A DNA stretch of 64,000 nt from an uncultured Eubacteriales bacterium (GCA_934438175.1 CAKSBH010000004.1:62001-126000), one strand, 5' to 3'. Shown: positions 32,915 to 43,100, counted from the stretch's first letter. Notes: a model not told the origin generated them from the letters alone. Numbers and translations are program-made.

Positions 32915-33832
32915 TCAGACACAATGGCAACGTAAATACCGCACCCACAAGGCATATGCCTCGGTTTCCAGACGGAAGGCATCGTCCGAAGAAAGCTCGT
33001 ACGCCAGATATCCGTCTGTATCCTTGAGCATATCCGAAATATCCAGAAACGCGCAGTCATTTTTCTGCGCCATATACGCCAGTTTACGATTGTAGGCATC
33101 GATTTTCTTGTTGTAAAGCAGCTTCTTCTCGCCGTATAAAGTCAAAGGCGTAACGCTCTGAATCACAATGCGGATATCGGGATTCTTCTCTCGGATGGAA
33201 CGGATCAGCAACTCATAATAATGCAGACAATCCTCCTCGGTATACAAACCAATGTCATTCAGTCCCAGGCAAAGGTATACCTTGTCCGCTCCGCAGGAGG
33301 CGAGAAAATCCGCCGGAGGAATTTTCTGACCGTCAACGGTCGGGTGCAGGGCCTTCGGACTGGATGCAGGGCGCGTTGCCTCATAAACGCCGTAGCCGCT
33401 GATTGCGAGGAACTGTGCCGAGCCGAAAAAATCCGGGCTTGTCTTTCGTTTTTTCTGCACATACTTTTCCAGCCCCTCCGTCACGGAATCCCCGATAAAG
33501 ACTGCCCGGTCAAAATAAGAATCCGAGGTGACAGTTGGGGTAACCGGCGCGATCCGCGAACAATAATCGGCATCCCGCTGCGTTTCGGGAAGCGGGAGTT
33601 CATACTTATCCCGGGGCAATTCTGCATTTTCAGGCACGGAACGTGCCGCATAGCGGGTAAATACGAAACCGGCTTCTTCGTTTTGTGACGGGGTCGGTTC
33701 GTCCGGAACCGTTGCGTCCGTTGGAACCCTGGGATCCTTCCCTACCCATGCCGAAAGCATCACATATGCAAGGATGACCGCTACCGTCACCGCAAGTTCT
33801 GTCCATGTTTTTTTTGAAACAGATAATCGCAT
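32915..33832 (-). CDS. SGNH/GDSL-fold membrane-anchored protein with an incomplete catalytic triad
   Basis: The protein is 305 residues. An N-terminal signal anchor (about 10-28) precedes a Pro/Thr linker and an SGNH domain. Block I is VFIGDSVTEG near residue 113, block II has a Gly in AISGYGV, and block III is LGLNDIG near 190. At block V, where a catalytic Asp-x-x-His is expected, the sequence reads DDAFRLE: the Asp remains but His is Phe. It sits outside the membrane and might act on O-acyl groups of wall polymers, or only bind them. The ATG at 33832 has GGAGG 8 nt upstream. Confidence 0.78.
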   Translation of the reverse strand: MRLSVSKKTWTELAVTVAVILAYVMLSAWVGKDPRVPTDATVPDEPTPSQNEEAGFVFTRYAARSVPENAELPRDKYELPLPETQRDADYCSRIAPVTPTVTSDSYFDRAVFIGDSVTEGLEKYVQKKRKTSPDFFGSAQFLAISGYGVYEATRPASSPKALHPTVDGQKIPPADFLASCGADKVYLCLGLNDIGLYTEEDCLHYYELLIRSIREKNPDIRIVIQSVTPLTLYGEKKLLYNKKIDAYNRKLAYMAQKNDCAFLDISDMLKDTDGYLAYELSSDDAFRLETEAYALWVRYLRCHCV

Positions 33833-33855
33833 CCGTTCTTCCTCCTTCAAACAAT

Positions 33856-33894
33856 AAAAACAAGTGGCACCTCTCGTAGTGTACCACTTGTTTT
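33856..33894 (-). terminator. Terminator of the ABC-GntR operon
   Basis: Arms 33884-33894 and 33857-33867 (AAAACAAGTGG and its complement), extended by further pairs with one G-U, are followed on the minus strand by TTTTTATT. It lies 66 bp past the gntR stop. Confidence 0.8.
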
Positions 33895-33959
33895 ATGCTG
33901 AATTTGTCAAACGGAAAGCAAAAAAACTTTTTTTGCGGAATCACATCTCGGCAGAATTT

Positions 33960-34325
33960 TCACTTCTGAAGTGCTTCTTCCACGGTTTTCCGGATTTCTT
34001 CTCCGTCCAGACCCGAACTATGCAGTTCCCGCACGAGTTCTGTCAGTTCTGACAAACGTTTTCTTGCCCGTTCCCGCAAAATTTCAACGGAATTCTTTGT
34101 AATGAAACTTCCGCGCCCTGCAGCGCTTTCAACAATCCCCCGGGAAGACAACTCATCGTATGCCTTCTGAATGGTGTTGGGGTTGATTCCGATCTCTGCA
34201 GTCAGCTTCCGTACGGAAGGAAGCCGATCCCCCGGTTTCAACACGCCAATCCGGACATATTCTTCGGTTTTGCTGACCAACTGCAAAAACAACGGCGTGC
34301 GATCGGCAATATCAATCGTAAACAT
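33960..34325 (-). CDS. YtrA-type GntR transcriptional regulator
   Basis: The protein is 121 residues. The N-terminal winged helix has the GntR pattern (LFLQLVSKTEEYVRIGVLKPGDRLPSVR split over two lines of the fold, then GINPNTIQKAYDEL). A short helical tail takes the place of a ligand domain, which is the YtrA subfamily. Such regulators repress the ABC operon they belong to and respond to envelope stress. The ATG at 34325 follows GGGGAGAGG and overlaps the permease end by 14 bp. The likely operator is at 37875-37901. Confidence 0.9.
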   Translation of the reverse strand: MFTIDIADRTPLFLQLVSKTEEYVRIGVLKPGDRLPSVRKLTAEIGINPNTIQKAYDELSSRGIVESAAGRGSFITKNSVEILRERARKRLSELTELVRELHSSGLDGEEIRKTVEEALQK

Positions 34326-36981
34326 CGGAAGACCTCTCCCCTTGCGAAAGACTGTCCAGAACATCCCGGGAAAGTTTCCGCTGCAGCGTTTCCGTGCTGC
34401 CATCTTTCCAAACGATTTCAATCGTCGCCGGAACCTCTGAGTCGAAATAATCCTCATATTGGACATAATTGAAAACCATGCTTCGATAAAAATCGGGAAC
34501 CTCCCAGGTATTTTCGCCCACCGTTACCCGGATATTTTCTATTTGCAAAACGAGATAGCCGGTGTCGATTTCTCCCGAAAAACGGTACGGTTTCAAAACT
34601 TCTCTCAGGTCGGCATCGTCGGAACAAAACGGAATCTTCCATTTCGTCCGGGATCCGGTCACCGAAAGGAACAACAGATCCTTCCCCTGCCAATCGGCAA
34701 AGCCGTTCTGAATTTCACGGGCGATTTCCGGAGTTCTCCTCCGCAAAAAGGCAAGCAGATCTTCGCAAAGCATGCGGTCCTCGCCGTTCTGAGACAGCAT
34801 TGGCACATACAGAGACAGCACCATCTGCTGACGCTCCCACGGATCTGTCGATTCGGATTTCTGCGAGATCAACTGAACATGCGTAAGCGATTCTTCCAGA
34901 ACCTCCGTCACTTTCTGCTCAAATTCCGCGGCAAGCCGTGACCAGAACGGACGGATGAGCGTTGAGAAGTCGACGTGCAGAACAACAGAATCGGAAGAAG
35001 AAGACAACACCACCGTCGTGGTCCGTTTTTCCGGAGAAGACGTATCGTAAGTGTTCAGACTCTCACGCAGAAGTTCATTGCCGTATGCTTCATACAAATT
35101 TTCAATCATCATCTGACGCAATTCCGGATTCGGAACCTGGGCAAGGAAATCTTCCGGATAATCCATCACGCGCATACTCACCGGGTTGAACACCGAGCGC
35201 TTAATCATCTTCTCGGCACGCACACGGTTTCCGCTCATAATGGATTCAAAAGCGGCGGAATCGGCGGAAACAGGAAGCAACTCGCAGAAATACGTGCCGT
35301 TGCTGTAGGTGTATACCGAAACATAATACGCCGTTTTCTCAGAGAGCGCAGTAAGGTTCTCATACGAAACTTTGTCGGGAGAATTTTCAAAAAGGTCAAA
35401 CGATCTTTTCGAAATGCTGCTGCGCAAAGCAACGCGATCCTCCAGGGGCAACGCCCGTTTGGCACGGCGAAGCTCCGGAATAAACGATTCGATCTGTGCC
35501 TTCGTCAGCAAAACCGTATCGGTCGTTTTTTCCTGCGGAGAAACAACAACCAGTTCTGCCCCTGCGTACGTACCTTCATCCGTTACGGATGCCCAGCGCT
35601 CATAGAACGAAGAATCCTCCGCAAGCATCGCCTGCAGGAATCTATCTGTGAGAAAAGAAAACTCTTTCTCCGTTCCGTCCACAAATCGGACAGTGACAAT
35701 CGAATCCGGCGAAGAAGAATGAGCCCAATCGAAAAAGAAACCGGAATAGGAAGTTTCTTTTTTCTTCACATAATCCAAAGCAAGACGAATTTCTGCGGAA
35801 TCCTTTAAGGTTACGCTTCCGAGTGCGGTCTTTGTCGTTCCGATGTTGACCTTTTCCAGATAAGGAACGTTCACGGTAACGGAGGATACCCGGTCTACGG
35901 GAATCTCTCCGTATGAGGGAAACACATTGACCGCTGCCGTTGTGCAAAGAGTCAGCGCCAGAGTGATTCCGAACGCACACAGCCACGAAAGAACCACGCG
36001 CCCGAAATGATGGAATCCCCGCCGCATAATCACAGAAAACAACCCGAAGAAGATAAAACTGAACAACAACGAAAAAATGGTATCGGTCCACACACCTTGC
36101 GTTCTCCACAGCATATACGGCAGAAACGCAAGAACCATGGACACGTCAAGAACAATTTCCCTTCGGTAATGCGTTCCCGCCATTTCAAACGGGCGCTTGC
36201 GAAGCGCATAGGCACCGAGAGCAAAAAACACAACCGTCAAAGCCAGATTGTAAAGCGTCTGAAACAACACGCCACGGAAGCCAGCCAAAAGCTGTCCGAC
36301 CAATAACGAAGATGGAATGGAAAACGGCATCCAGACAGATAATGCGTACACATAGCCGGTCTGAGACGTGTCAGCATTCGAAAACAGTCCATACAATGTC
36401 TGCAACAGATACAAAACCAACGGCAGAACAAGAACCAGCACAAACGAAAGAACTACCGATGCCCGCCGGGTTCCGGACAACACGGTCGCCAGACAACAAA
36501 GCGAAAAAACAAACAGCGCTCCGGAAAGTGTCAAAAAGAAATACCGACACACTTCCTCAAACACCATGGTCTGTCCGCCCGGAAGGAATACGCACGAAAC
36601 CAGCGTATATACAACCACAACAAATATCAGATACAAGCAACCCAACAGGGCATTGGTATAAAAAATGGAGGATCTCCGGATGGGCGCCGAACCGATAAAA
36701 TCGGAGGAATTGCGCTTATACAACGAAGAAAACAAAGAAAACGCAAGAATTGGCGGAAGCAGAAGCAACAGAAAAGCGACGTTTCCGGCAAGATTCTCCA
36801 TACGCCAGAGCGAAAGCCCGGAAAACGTCTTCCCATAATCCGGCTCAAAAGAAACCGATAAAAGCCCGCGAAACATCACATTCCAAAGCAAAGGAATTCC
36901 TGCCAGAAACAGAAGCGGCCAGGTTCTTTTCAAGTTATAAACAAAATATCCCTTATTGAAGATCGAACTTTTCGAATGCAT
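34312..36981 (-). CDS. Large ABC-type permease with an extracytoplasmic domain
   Basis: The protein is 889 residues. Residues 1-350 hold about nine transmembrane helices of ABC-2/YtrC-D type. One more helix near 335-355 is followed by an exported domain of over 500 residues (EIPVDRVSSVTVNVPYLEKV onward), largely beta/alpha with repeated VRFVDGTEKEF-like strands. The ATG at 36981 has GGAGGTG 8 nt upstream; an in-frame TTG two codons earlier is too close to it. It overlaps the ATPase gene by 29 bp. The substrate is unknown; the context suggests cell-envelope or antimicrobial-peptide stress. Confidence 0.82.
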   Translation of the reverse strand: MHSKSSIFNKGYFVYNLKRTWPLLFLAGIPLLWNVMFRGLLSVSFEPDYGKTFSGLSLWRMENLAGNVAFLLLLLPPILAFSLFSSLYKRNSSDFIGSAPIRRSSIFYTNALLGCLYLIFVVVVYTLVSCVFLPGGQTMVFEEVCRYFFLTLSGALFVFSLCCLATVLSGTRRASVVLSFVLVLVLPLVLYLLQTLYGLFSNADTSQTGYVYALSVWMPFSIPSSLLVGQLLAGFRGVLFQTLYNLALTVVFFALGAYALRKRPFEMAGTHYRREIVLDVSMVLAFLPYMLWRTQGVWTDTIFSLLFSFIFFGLFSVIMRRGFHHFGRVVLSWLCAFGITLALTLCTTAAVNVFPSYGEIPVDRVSSVTVNVPYLEKVNIGTTKTALGSVTLKDSAEIRLALDYVKKKETSYSGFFFDWAHSSSPDSIVTVRFVDGTEKEFSFLTDRFLQAMLAEDSSFYERWASVTDEGTYAGAELVVVSPQEKTTDTVLLTKAQIESFIPELRRAKRALPLEDRVALRSSISKRSFDLFENSPDKVSYENLTALSEKTAYYVSVYTYSNGTYFCELLPVSADSAAFESIMSGNRVRAEKMIKRSVFNPVSMRVMDYPEDFLAQVPNPELRQMMIENLYEAYGNELLRESLNTYDTSSPEKRTTTVVLSSSSDSVVLHVDFSTLIRPFWSRLAAEFEQKVTEVLEESLTHVQLISQKSESTDPWERQQMVLSLYVPMLSQNGEDRMLCEDLLAFLRRRTPEIAREIQNGFADWQGKDLLFLSVTGSRTKWKIPFCSDDADLREVLKPYRFSGEIDTGYLVLQIENIRVTVGENTWEVPDFYRSMVFNYVQYEDYFDSEVPATIEIVWKDGSTETLQRKLSRDVLDSLSQGERSSDVYD

Positions 36982-37855
36982 AACCAAGCACCTCCATTTC
37001 GTAAATAAAAACTTCTTCCAGAGTCAGCGGCAAAATATCCAGCAAAAGCGGCTGATATTCAGAAAACTTCTCACGCACCCGTCCGGCCTTCTCGCGGATA
37101 ATCAGCGTCTGTACGCTTCCCGCCTGTTTACGGTCCAGAACCGAAAGTCCTTCCAACGGTGCATCTCCGATTCCCTCCGGGAAGACAACCTGAACCTTGC
37201 AGATGTTGGTTTTGATGTTGTTTACATCGCCCTCAAACAAAATGCCGCCCTTATACAGAATTCCCAGATGATCGCAAATATCTTCCAGCTCCCGCAGATT
37301 GTGAGATGTAAGAATAACTGTAGAACCGTTTTCTGCAACCGCAGAGCAGATCAGGCGCTTCATATAATTGCGGACAACCGGATCAAGGCCGTCAAAGGTT
37401 TCGTCAAAAAAAAGATACCGGCAACGGCAAGCCAGGGCACAAAGCAAAACAACCTGGCGCTTCATCCCCTTGGACAGAGACGAAATCCGTCCGTTCCAGG
37501 GCAGCTTCAGCGTCTGCGTATGCTCCCGATAAAACGTTTTGTCAAAGGCGGGATAAAAAGACGCATAAAAATTCCCGGCACCGCAAACGGTCGTTCCGTT
37601 GGGAAACCAGAAATCATCCGCCACAAAGCAGATACCGGCTTTGAGCGGCTCGTTGTCAAACACATCTTCCCCATCAATTCTGACCGTACCCTTATCGGCG
37701 GTATAAATACCGGAAGCGATACGAAGAAAAGTGGATTTTCCCGCGCCGTTTGCACCGACCAACCCATAAATACAACCGTCGGCAATCTCGCAACGCAAAT
37801 CGGTCAGAACTTCCTTCTTCCCGAACGCCTTAGACAGATTTTCTGCCCGGATCAT
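36953..37855 (-). CDS. ABC transporter ATP-binding protein
   Basis: The protein is 300 residues. Walker A is GANGAGKST near residue 39, the signature-like segment SLSKGMKRQ is near 139, Walker B is YLFFDETFDGLDP, and the switch His lies in LTSHNLRE. The YtrB/CcmA-like order and a C-terminal extension match drug or bacitracin-type exporters. The ATG at 37855 has AGGAGG just upstream. It is the first gene of the three-gene operon with the permease and the GntR regulator. Confidence 0.92.
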   Translation of the reverse strand: MIRAENLSKAFGKKEVLTDLRCEIADGCIYGLVGANGAGKSTFLRIASGIYTADKGTVRIDGEDVFDNEPLKAGICFVADDFWFPNGTTVCGAGNFYASFYPAFDKTFYREHTQTLKLPWNGRISSLSKGMKRQVVLLCALACRCRYLFFDETFDGLDPVVRNYMKRLICSAVAENGSTVILTSHNLRELEDICDHLGILYKGGILFEGDVNNIKTNICKVQVVFPEGIGDAPLEGLSVLDRKQAGSVQTLIIREKAGRVREKFSEYQPLLLDILPLTLEEVFIYEMEVLGYAFEKFDLQ

Positions 37856-37874
37856 AAGCACTCCTCCTTGTATT

Positions 37875-37932
37875 AACTGTACTATATCAAACAGTACAGT
37901 TGTAGTATACCACAGAACCGAACGGCTGTCAA
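37875..37932 (-). promoter_or_regulatory. Promoter and GntR-type operator of the ABC operon
   Basis: TTGACA (37932-37927), 17-bp spacer, then extended -10 TGGTATACT (37909-37904). Right after the -10 comes a perfect inverted repeat with 9-bp arms, AACTGTACT (37875-37883) and AGTACAGTT (37893-37901), separated by 9 bp. The position over the start of transcription, and a YtrA-type regulator in the same operon, imply autorepression. Confidence 0.9.
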
Positions 37933-37942
37933 GTCCCTTCCG

Positions 37943-37976
37943 AAAAAAAACGGACATCCGACCAAACGGATGTCCG
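37943..37976 (-). terminator. Terminator of rpsB-tsf
   Basis: Perfect 10-bp arms CGGACATCCG (37951-37960) and CGGATGTCCG (37967-37976) followed on the minus strand by eight Ts. Confidence 0.93.
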
Positions 37977-37995
37977 AATCTTTTTTATGGACCTT

Positions 37996-38886
37996 TTATT
38001 TGCCCTGCGCCATTTTGGCAACTTCGGCGGCAAAGTCATCTTCTCTCTTCTGAAGACCTTCTCCACGCTCGAAGCGGACAAATTCCGAGATCTTTGCAGA
38101 ACCCTGAGACGCAACAAACTGACCGACGCTGATGGATTCATCCATAACAAACGCCTGATCCACAAGGCAATATTCCGAATAAAACTTACCCAGTTTTCCC
38201 TCGGCAATCTTCGCAAGCACCTGCTCCGGTTTGTTCGCGTTTTTGGGATCGTTTTTGATTTGTGCCACAAGAATCTCTTTCTCATTGGCAATCCGTTCCG
38301 CAGGGACACAGGTTCTGTCCAGCCAGGTCGGATTCATCGCGGCGACCTGCATACAAACCTTCTTGCCGTAAGCGGAAGCATCTTCCGTAAAGTTGACAAT
38401 AACGCCGATTTTGCCGTTGCCGTGGTTGTAGATGCAGGGATGACCCGTAACACGGACAAAGCGGCGGACATTCATGTTCTCACCAATGGAAAGAACCATA
38501 TCTTTGCGCTTATCTTCAATGGTACCATCGTAATCCGGATACGGAAGCTGCATCAGCGCCTCGACATCTGCCGGGTTTTTCTCGGCAATTACCTTCGCAA
38601 TGTTGTTGGCAAAAGTGGTAAACTTCTCGTTTTTCGCAACGAAGTCGGTTTCCGAGTTCACTTCGCAAAGAACAGCCGTGTTGTTATCGCCATAAAGAGC
38701 AATTACGCCCTCTGCAGCAATACGGGATGCCTTTTTGATGGCGTTGGCAAGACCTTTTTCACGCAGAATAACACCGGCTTTTTCCAGATCGCCGTCCGCC
38801 TCAATCAGTGCTTCTTTGCATTTCATCAGACCGACACCGGTCATGTTTCTCAGTTCATTGACCTGAGCCGCAGTAATGTTTGCCAT
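37996..38886 (-). CDS. tsf: Elongation factor Ts
   Basis: The protein is 296 residues. It starts ITAAQVNELRNMTGVGLMKCK, the classical N-terminal contact region for EF-Tu, and contains NSETDFVAKN near residue 78. It releases GDP from EF-Tu. It follows rpsB by 17 bp, the conserved rpsB-tsf order. Confidence 0.98.
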   Translation of the reverse strand: MANITAAQVNELRNMTGVGLMKCKEALIEADGDLEKAGVILREKGLANAIKKASRIAAEGVIALYGDNNTAVLCEVNSETDFVAKNEKFTTFANNIAKVIAEKNPADVEALMQLPYPDYDGTIEDKRKDMVLSIGENMNVRRFVRVTGHPCIYNHGNGKIGVIVNFTEDASAYGKKVCMQVAAMNPTWLDRTCVPAERIANEKEILVAQIKNDPKNANKPEQVLAKIAEGKLGKFYSEYCLVDQAFVMDESISVGQFVASQGSAKISEFVRFERGEGLQKREDDFAAEVAKMAQGK

Positions 38887-38903
38887 AACTCGTTCTCCTT
38901 TCG

Positions 38904-39641
38904 TTATTCGGCAGCGTCTTCGGCTGCTTCCTTCTCGGCAGGTTCTTCTGCAAACTGCTCGCCCTGTTTTCCCTCCAGAACGGCGTTTGCCATCGTTCCG
39001 GCAATGAGTTTCACCGCACGGATAGCGTCGTCGTTGCCCGGAATCACATAATCAATCTCATCCGGATCGCAGTTGGTGTCAACGATAGCAACGATCGGAA
39101 TGTTGAGTTTTCTTGCTTCGGCAACAGCATTGCGTTCTTTCTTCGGGTCTACGATAAAGAGAGCACCCGGCAACCGTTTCATTTCTTTGATACCGCCGAG
39201 GTATTTTTCCAGTTTTTCAATTTCCAGACGAAGTTTGACAACTTCCTTCTTGGGCAGAAGATCAAACGTGCCGTCTTCTTCCATCTTGCGAAGCTGCGCC
39301 AGACGGTCGATACGGGTGCGGATGGTGGTAAAGTTGGTCAGCATACCGCCAAGCCATCTGGAGTTGACATAATACATGCCCACCCGCTCTGCTTCTTCCT
39401 TGATGGATTCCTGTGCCTGCTTCTTGGTGCCGACAAACAGGATGCTCTCGCCCTTCTCGGCAAGATCGCGAACGAACATATACGCTTCTTCGATCTTCTT
39501 TACGGTCTTCTGCAGGTCGATGATGTAGATGCCGTTTCTCTCGGTGAAGATGTACTCTGCCATCTTCGGGTTCCATCTTCTGGTCTGATGTCCGAAATGA
39601 ACACCAGCTTCGAGAAGCTGTTTCATAGAAACTACTGCCAT
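38904..39641 (-). CDS. rpsB: Ribosomal protein S2
   Basis: The protein is 245 residues (LLEAGVHFGHQTRRWNPKM, FVGTKKQAQ, PGNDDAIRA). The acidic C-terminal tail (EEPAEKEAAEDAAE) is a usual variant. The ATG at 39641 follows GGGAGG; an earlier in-frame start lies in the leader and is not used. Confidence 0.98.
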   Translation of the reverse strand: MAVVSMKQLLEAGVHFGHQTRRWNPKMAEYIFTERNGIYIIDLQKTVKKIEEAYMFVRDLAEKGESILFVGTKKQAQESIKEEAERVGMYYVNSRWLGGMLTNFTTIRTRIDRLAQLRKMEEDGTFDLLPKKEVVKLRLEIEKLEKYLGGIKEMKRLPGALFIVDPKKERNAVAEARKLNIPIVAIVDTNCDPDEIDYVIPGNDDAIRAVKLIAGTMANAVLEGKQGEQFAEEPAEKEAAEDAAE

Positions 39642-39765
39642 GTTTTTTTCCTCCCGGTTTTTCACCGCCATACCGCACCCCGGCTTACGAACCTTTGCCC
39701 GCACCAGACCGGGATCTACGATATGTGTGTAATAATTTTATTGCTGCCAAATCAACAGCCCTATT

Positions 39766-39794
39766 ATTATAACACAGGTCTTGTGATTTTGCAA
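39766..39794 (-). promoter_or_regulatory. rpsB promoter
   Basis: TTGCAA (39794-39789), 17-bp spacer, then extended -10 TGTTATAAT (TATAAT 39771-39766). The roughly 115-nt leader before rpsB could host autogenous control by S2; no specific fold was recognised. Confidence 0.82.
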
Positions 39795-39813
39795 GCATTT
39801 TTTTCTTTTTTTT

Positions 39814-39853
39814 GCAAAAAGAAAGATGCCGGAGCAAATACTCCGGCATCTTT
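39814..39853 (-). terminator. Terminator of the 42-residue peptide gene
   Basis: 13-bp arms 39841-39853 and 39822-39834 (AAAGATGCCGGAG and complement) with a 6-nt loop, followed by a T-rich run on the minus strand. It begins 16 bases after the peptide stop codon. Confidence 0.85.
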
Positions 39854-39869
39854 CCCGTCTCAGGCCGAA

Positions 39870-39998
39870 TCAGTCTTCGAACTCATCTTCCGGCAGGATA
39901 ACCTCGCCAGTGTCGGGGTCGATTCTCGGGTTCGTGGACGCAGTCACGATGTCTGCATCGAAAACGAGGACTTCGAGCTCAACAGCTTCGAATTTCAT
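39870..39998 (-). CDS. 42-residue acidic peptide gene
   Basis: The 43-codon frame reads MKFEAVELEVLVFDADIVTA, then STNPRIDPDTGEVILPEDEFED. GGAGGG lies 8 nt before the ATG. It has its own promoter (40077-40105) and terminator (39814-39853), so it is an independent transcript. The form (MKxE start, alternating hydrophobic strand, a D(I/V)VTAS core, acidic tail) recalls a class of very short uncharacterised proteins common in gut Clostridia. It has no signal peptide and no Cys. A peptide precursor or a small regulatory protein are both possible; the function is unknown. Confidence 0.75.
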   Translation of the reverse strand: MKFEAVELEVLVFDADIVTASTNPRIDPDTGEVILPEDEFED

Positions 39999-40076
39999 CT
40001 GTAATTCCCTCCTTTTCTCAAGATTCAGACCACAGAAAGCGTGAAATCCATTTCATGCTTATATGATCCTATCATC

Positions 40077-40105
40077 ATTATAGCATATATGATTTCATTT
40101 GTCGA
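40077..40105 (-). promoter_or_regulatory. Promoter of the 42-residue peptide gene
   Basis: -35 TCGACA (40105-40100), 17-bp spacer, then extended -10 TGCTATAAT (TATAAT 40082-40077). It lies in the 121-bp gap after the large surface-protein gene. Confidence 0.8.
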
Positions 40106-40119
40106 GTCTTTTTGATAAA

Positions 40120-43100
40120 TTAACCGGCATATGCGGCTGTGGCATCACCGTAATTCATCAACGCTTTGACCAGGTGGGCAAGAACGGCGTTCGAAGAAGC
40201 GGCATTCTTGGCAACATAGGTCTCAACGCTGTAAGCGAGCGTGTTGCTGACGGCAACATCGTTCTGCATAACAGTGAACGTCCAAACTTTGCTCAACTGA
40301 TGCGGAGCAAAGTTGTTGAAGCGGACATAGTAGCGGTTTTCTTTACCGGTAACCGGCTCGAAGTCGGTGATCGTCGCCTGGACATTGCCTTCCAGATCCT
40401 TGACCACAACAGACAGACCTTCCAGCGAAGTGGCTTCGATCTGCAGACGGATGGCAACTGCCTCGCTCAGAAGCAGACCAGCACCCTTCCAGGAAACGGT
40501 CGGAGCATCGATAACCGCATATTTGGTGTTCTGAGAATCCACCAGATTCTCACGAACAGCAGCCGTACCCCAAGCAAGCTGATCAGCCGTCAGATTGGCA
40601 TTGACCAGAGCGTCGGTGCTACCGACAAACTGCTGGGTAGCAGCGCCGTAGTTCAGCAGGTCGACAAGCAGCGTAGAGAGAACCGTCTTGGAGGTCTGTC
40701 TCTTCAGCTGGCTGTTGACATACGTCAGAACACTGTAGGTCTGCGTCTTACCGGCAAATTCAACGCCGCAATATTTGGCGTACGGAACAGCCGTGACGGT
40801 AGAGCCCATCTGATACGGAGCCAGACCCGGAAGTTTGAAGACATAACGGCCCTGAGAATCCGTGGTGTGTTCGGTAACTTTCACTTCTTTGCTGCCAACG
40901 GTAAAGATAACGTAAGCATCCGTGTAACCGAAGCCGTCCACGACTTCCGGTTTCACAACAAAGTTCAGCGCGATGCTGTCCTTCAGAGCAGGAGCAGCAG
41001 AGGCGAACTTCAGAACGTTTGCGGTGGTGTAGTCCGTAATCATCGGCATAACAGCGTCTTTGATCGCCGTGATCGAGTCGCGGAGGATATCGTCGATGAC
41101 GTCGAAGGTCAGACGAACCTGGTCATTGAAAAGACTGCATGCCATGGATTTCGTGGTAGCTGCCAGGAATTTGAAGTAGCCGATGGCATACTTAACATTG
41201 GCATCGCTGCGCATCTCGTCGGTCAGACCGTTGATAAACGCGTTACCGGCTTCGATGACATAGTAAGGAGCTTCACTGTTGATGTCCGTAGAAGGAACCG
41301 TCAGGTTCTGCATCCACCAGCCATTCGGATCGGTGACGTTGTAGCCGGTGTCGGCTTCGCTCCAACCGAACAGCATGTTGAAGAATGCCTGGCTGTCGCC
41401 AAGGTCACCCCAACCAAGGGTATTGCGATAGAATTCCTGAATCAGTGCCTGATCTTTGCCGCCGCGGTTGAGATAAATCGTCCAGTCAAGCGTTCTGCCT
41501 GCGTATTCCGTGGGCAGTTCGTAAGCGGCACCGATTCTCGTCAGACCGTTGTACTTTGCCATGATGGTGGCAACGTCATCGGAGCTGAAGCAGAAGTCAC
41601 GACGGGGCATGGCTTTCTTGAAGACAACCGGTTCTTCTACTTCTTTGTAGTAGAGGTCGTTGATCAGAGCAACCAGTTCTGCCCACTCGGTGGCATCAAA
41701 TTCCGCTTCGTGCGGGGCAAGTTCAGAATTGAAGTAGGTCTCGAAATCCTTGTAAAGGTGATATTCCGTATAGAATGCCTTGAACAGATTTTCGAGCGTT
41801 CCGTCAATCGCATTATAATAGGTAGCAGATTTCAGTTCTTCGCTTGTAACAGCAGCGTTGAATTCCACAAAAGCGTTCCACAGCGCCTGACCGGAGGCAC
41901 CGTCGGTCTTCGCAACTTCGCCGATCATCGGAAGACGAATAGCGTTCCAGACGTTCATCGTAGCGGCAGCGTTGGCCTTGGCAGCTTCCGCAGCAGCGGT
42001 ATCGGCAGAAATCAGCGGTTCAGCAGCATCCTGGATGCCGGTGACAGCCGCTTTCACAACACCGGGCAGCTGCGTGTAGCACTTATAAGCACCGGTGGTG
42101 TTGAACACTTCGTTTGCGATGGAGCGAACCTTCTTGCAGACGAATTCGAAGTAACCGATTGCGGTTGCAACGTTTTGATCTGCTTTGATAGCAGCGGACA
42201 GACTGTCAATGTATGCCTGGCCGGCAACCATCACTTCGTAAGCCGCATCACTGTCAAGACCGGTAGCCGGAGCAGTTCCGAGACCAAGCGACACATAGTA
42301 GGCGCCCGCCTGCATTCCGCCTGCCTGCAGTTCCGACCAACCCCAGTACAGGTTGATAACGACCTGGAGGTAGTTTTCATAACCCGGTTTGACTTCGCTC
42401 TCGTTTACATAGTTAGTCCAGTCGATGGCAACGCCGTCGAGTTCCGTGGGCAGTTCGAAGGGCAGCGGAGCCGCATCCTTCACCTGCTGGAACGCATCGG
42501 CAACCAGATCGTCCAGTTCCATGTAGCAAGCATAGAAGTTCGTTTCGGCATAGGTATCCGCAAAGACGGTTTCCGCATACGCTTTGACGAAGTTGTAGTA
42601 ACCAATCAGATAAGCGATGTTGGCATCGGCTTTCTGTTCTGCCGTAAGTTTGCCGATATAGGTGTCGGCAGCAGCAACGATCTTCCAGACGCAGACATCA
42701 TCCGTCGGCATCGTGGCAAGACCCGCGTTGACAAAGTAATCAACAACGCCCTGTGCGTTATCATCATGATAAGCATACACGGCGACGATGGCAGCAGCCC
42801 AGTCGTCATAATGCGTCTTGGCTTCTTCCTGCGTCATGGCGTTCCAGTTCATCGTCTTGTCGCCGATGGTATCGGGCAGCCAATAGCCGGCTTTCTCTTT
42901 GATGGCCTGAACGGCATCGGCAACAATCAAACCGATGACATCAAGACCCTGATGCCAGGTGTCTCTGCTGTTGAGGTCCTGCGTGAATTCATCAACCTTG
43001 TCGGCGAGGAACCAGAAGTAGGCGATCTCATCGGCAGCAGTGGCTTTATCTTCCTCAGACAGTTTAGCGATAATCGCTTCGCCTGCAAAGACCTGAGGCC

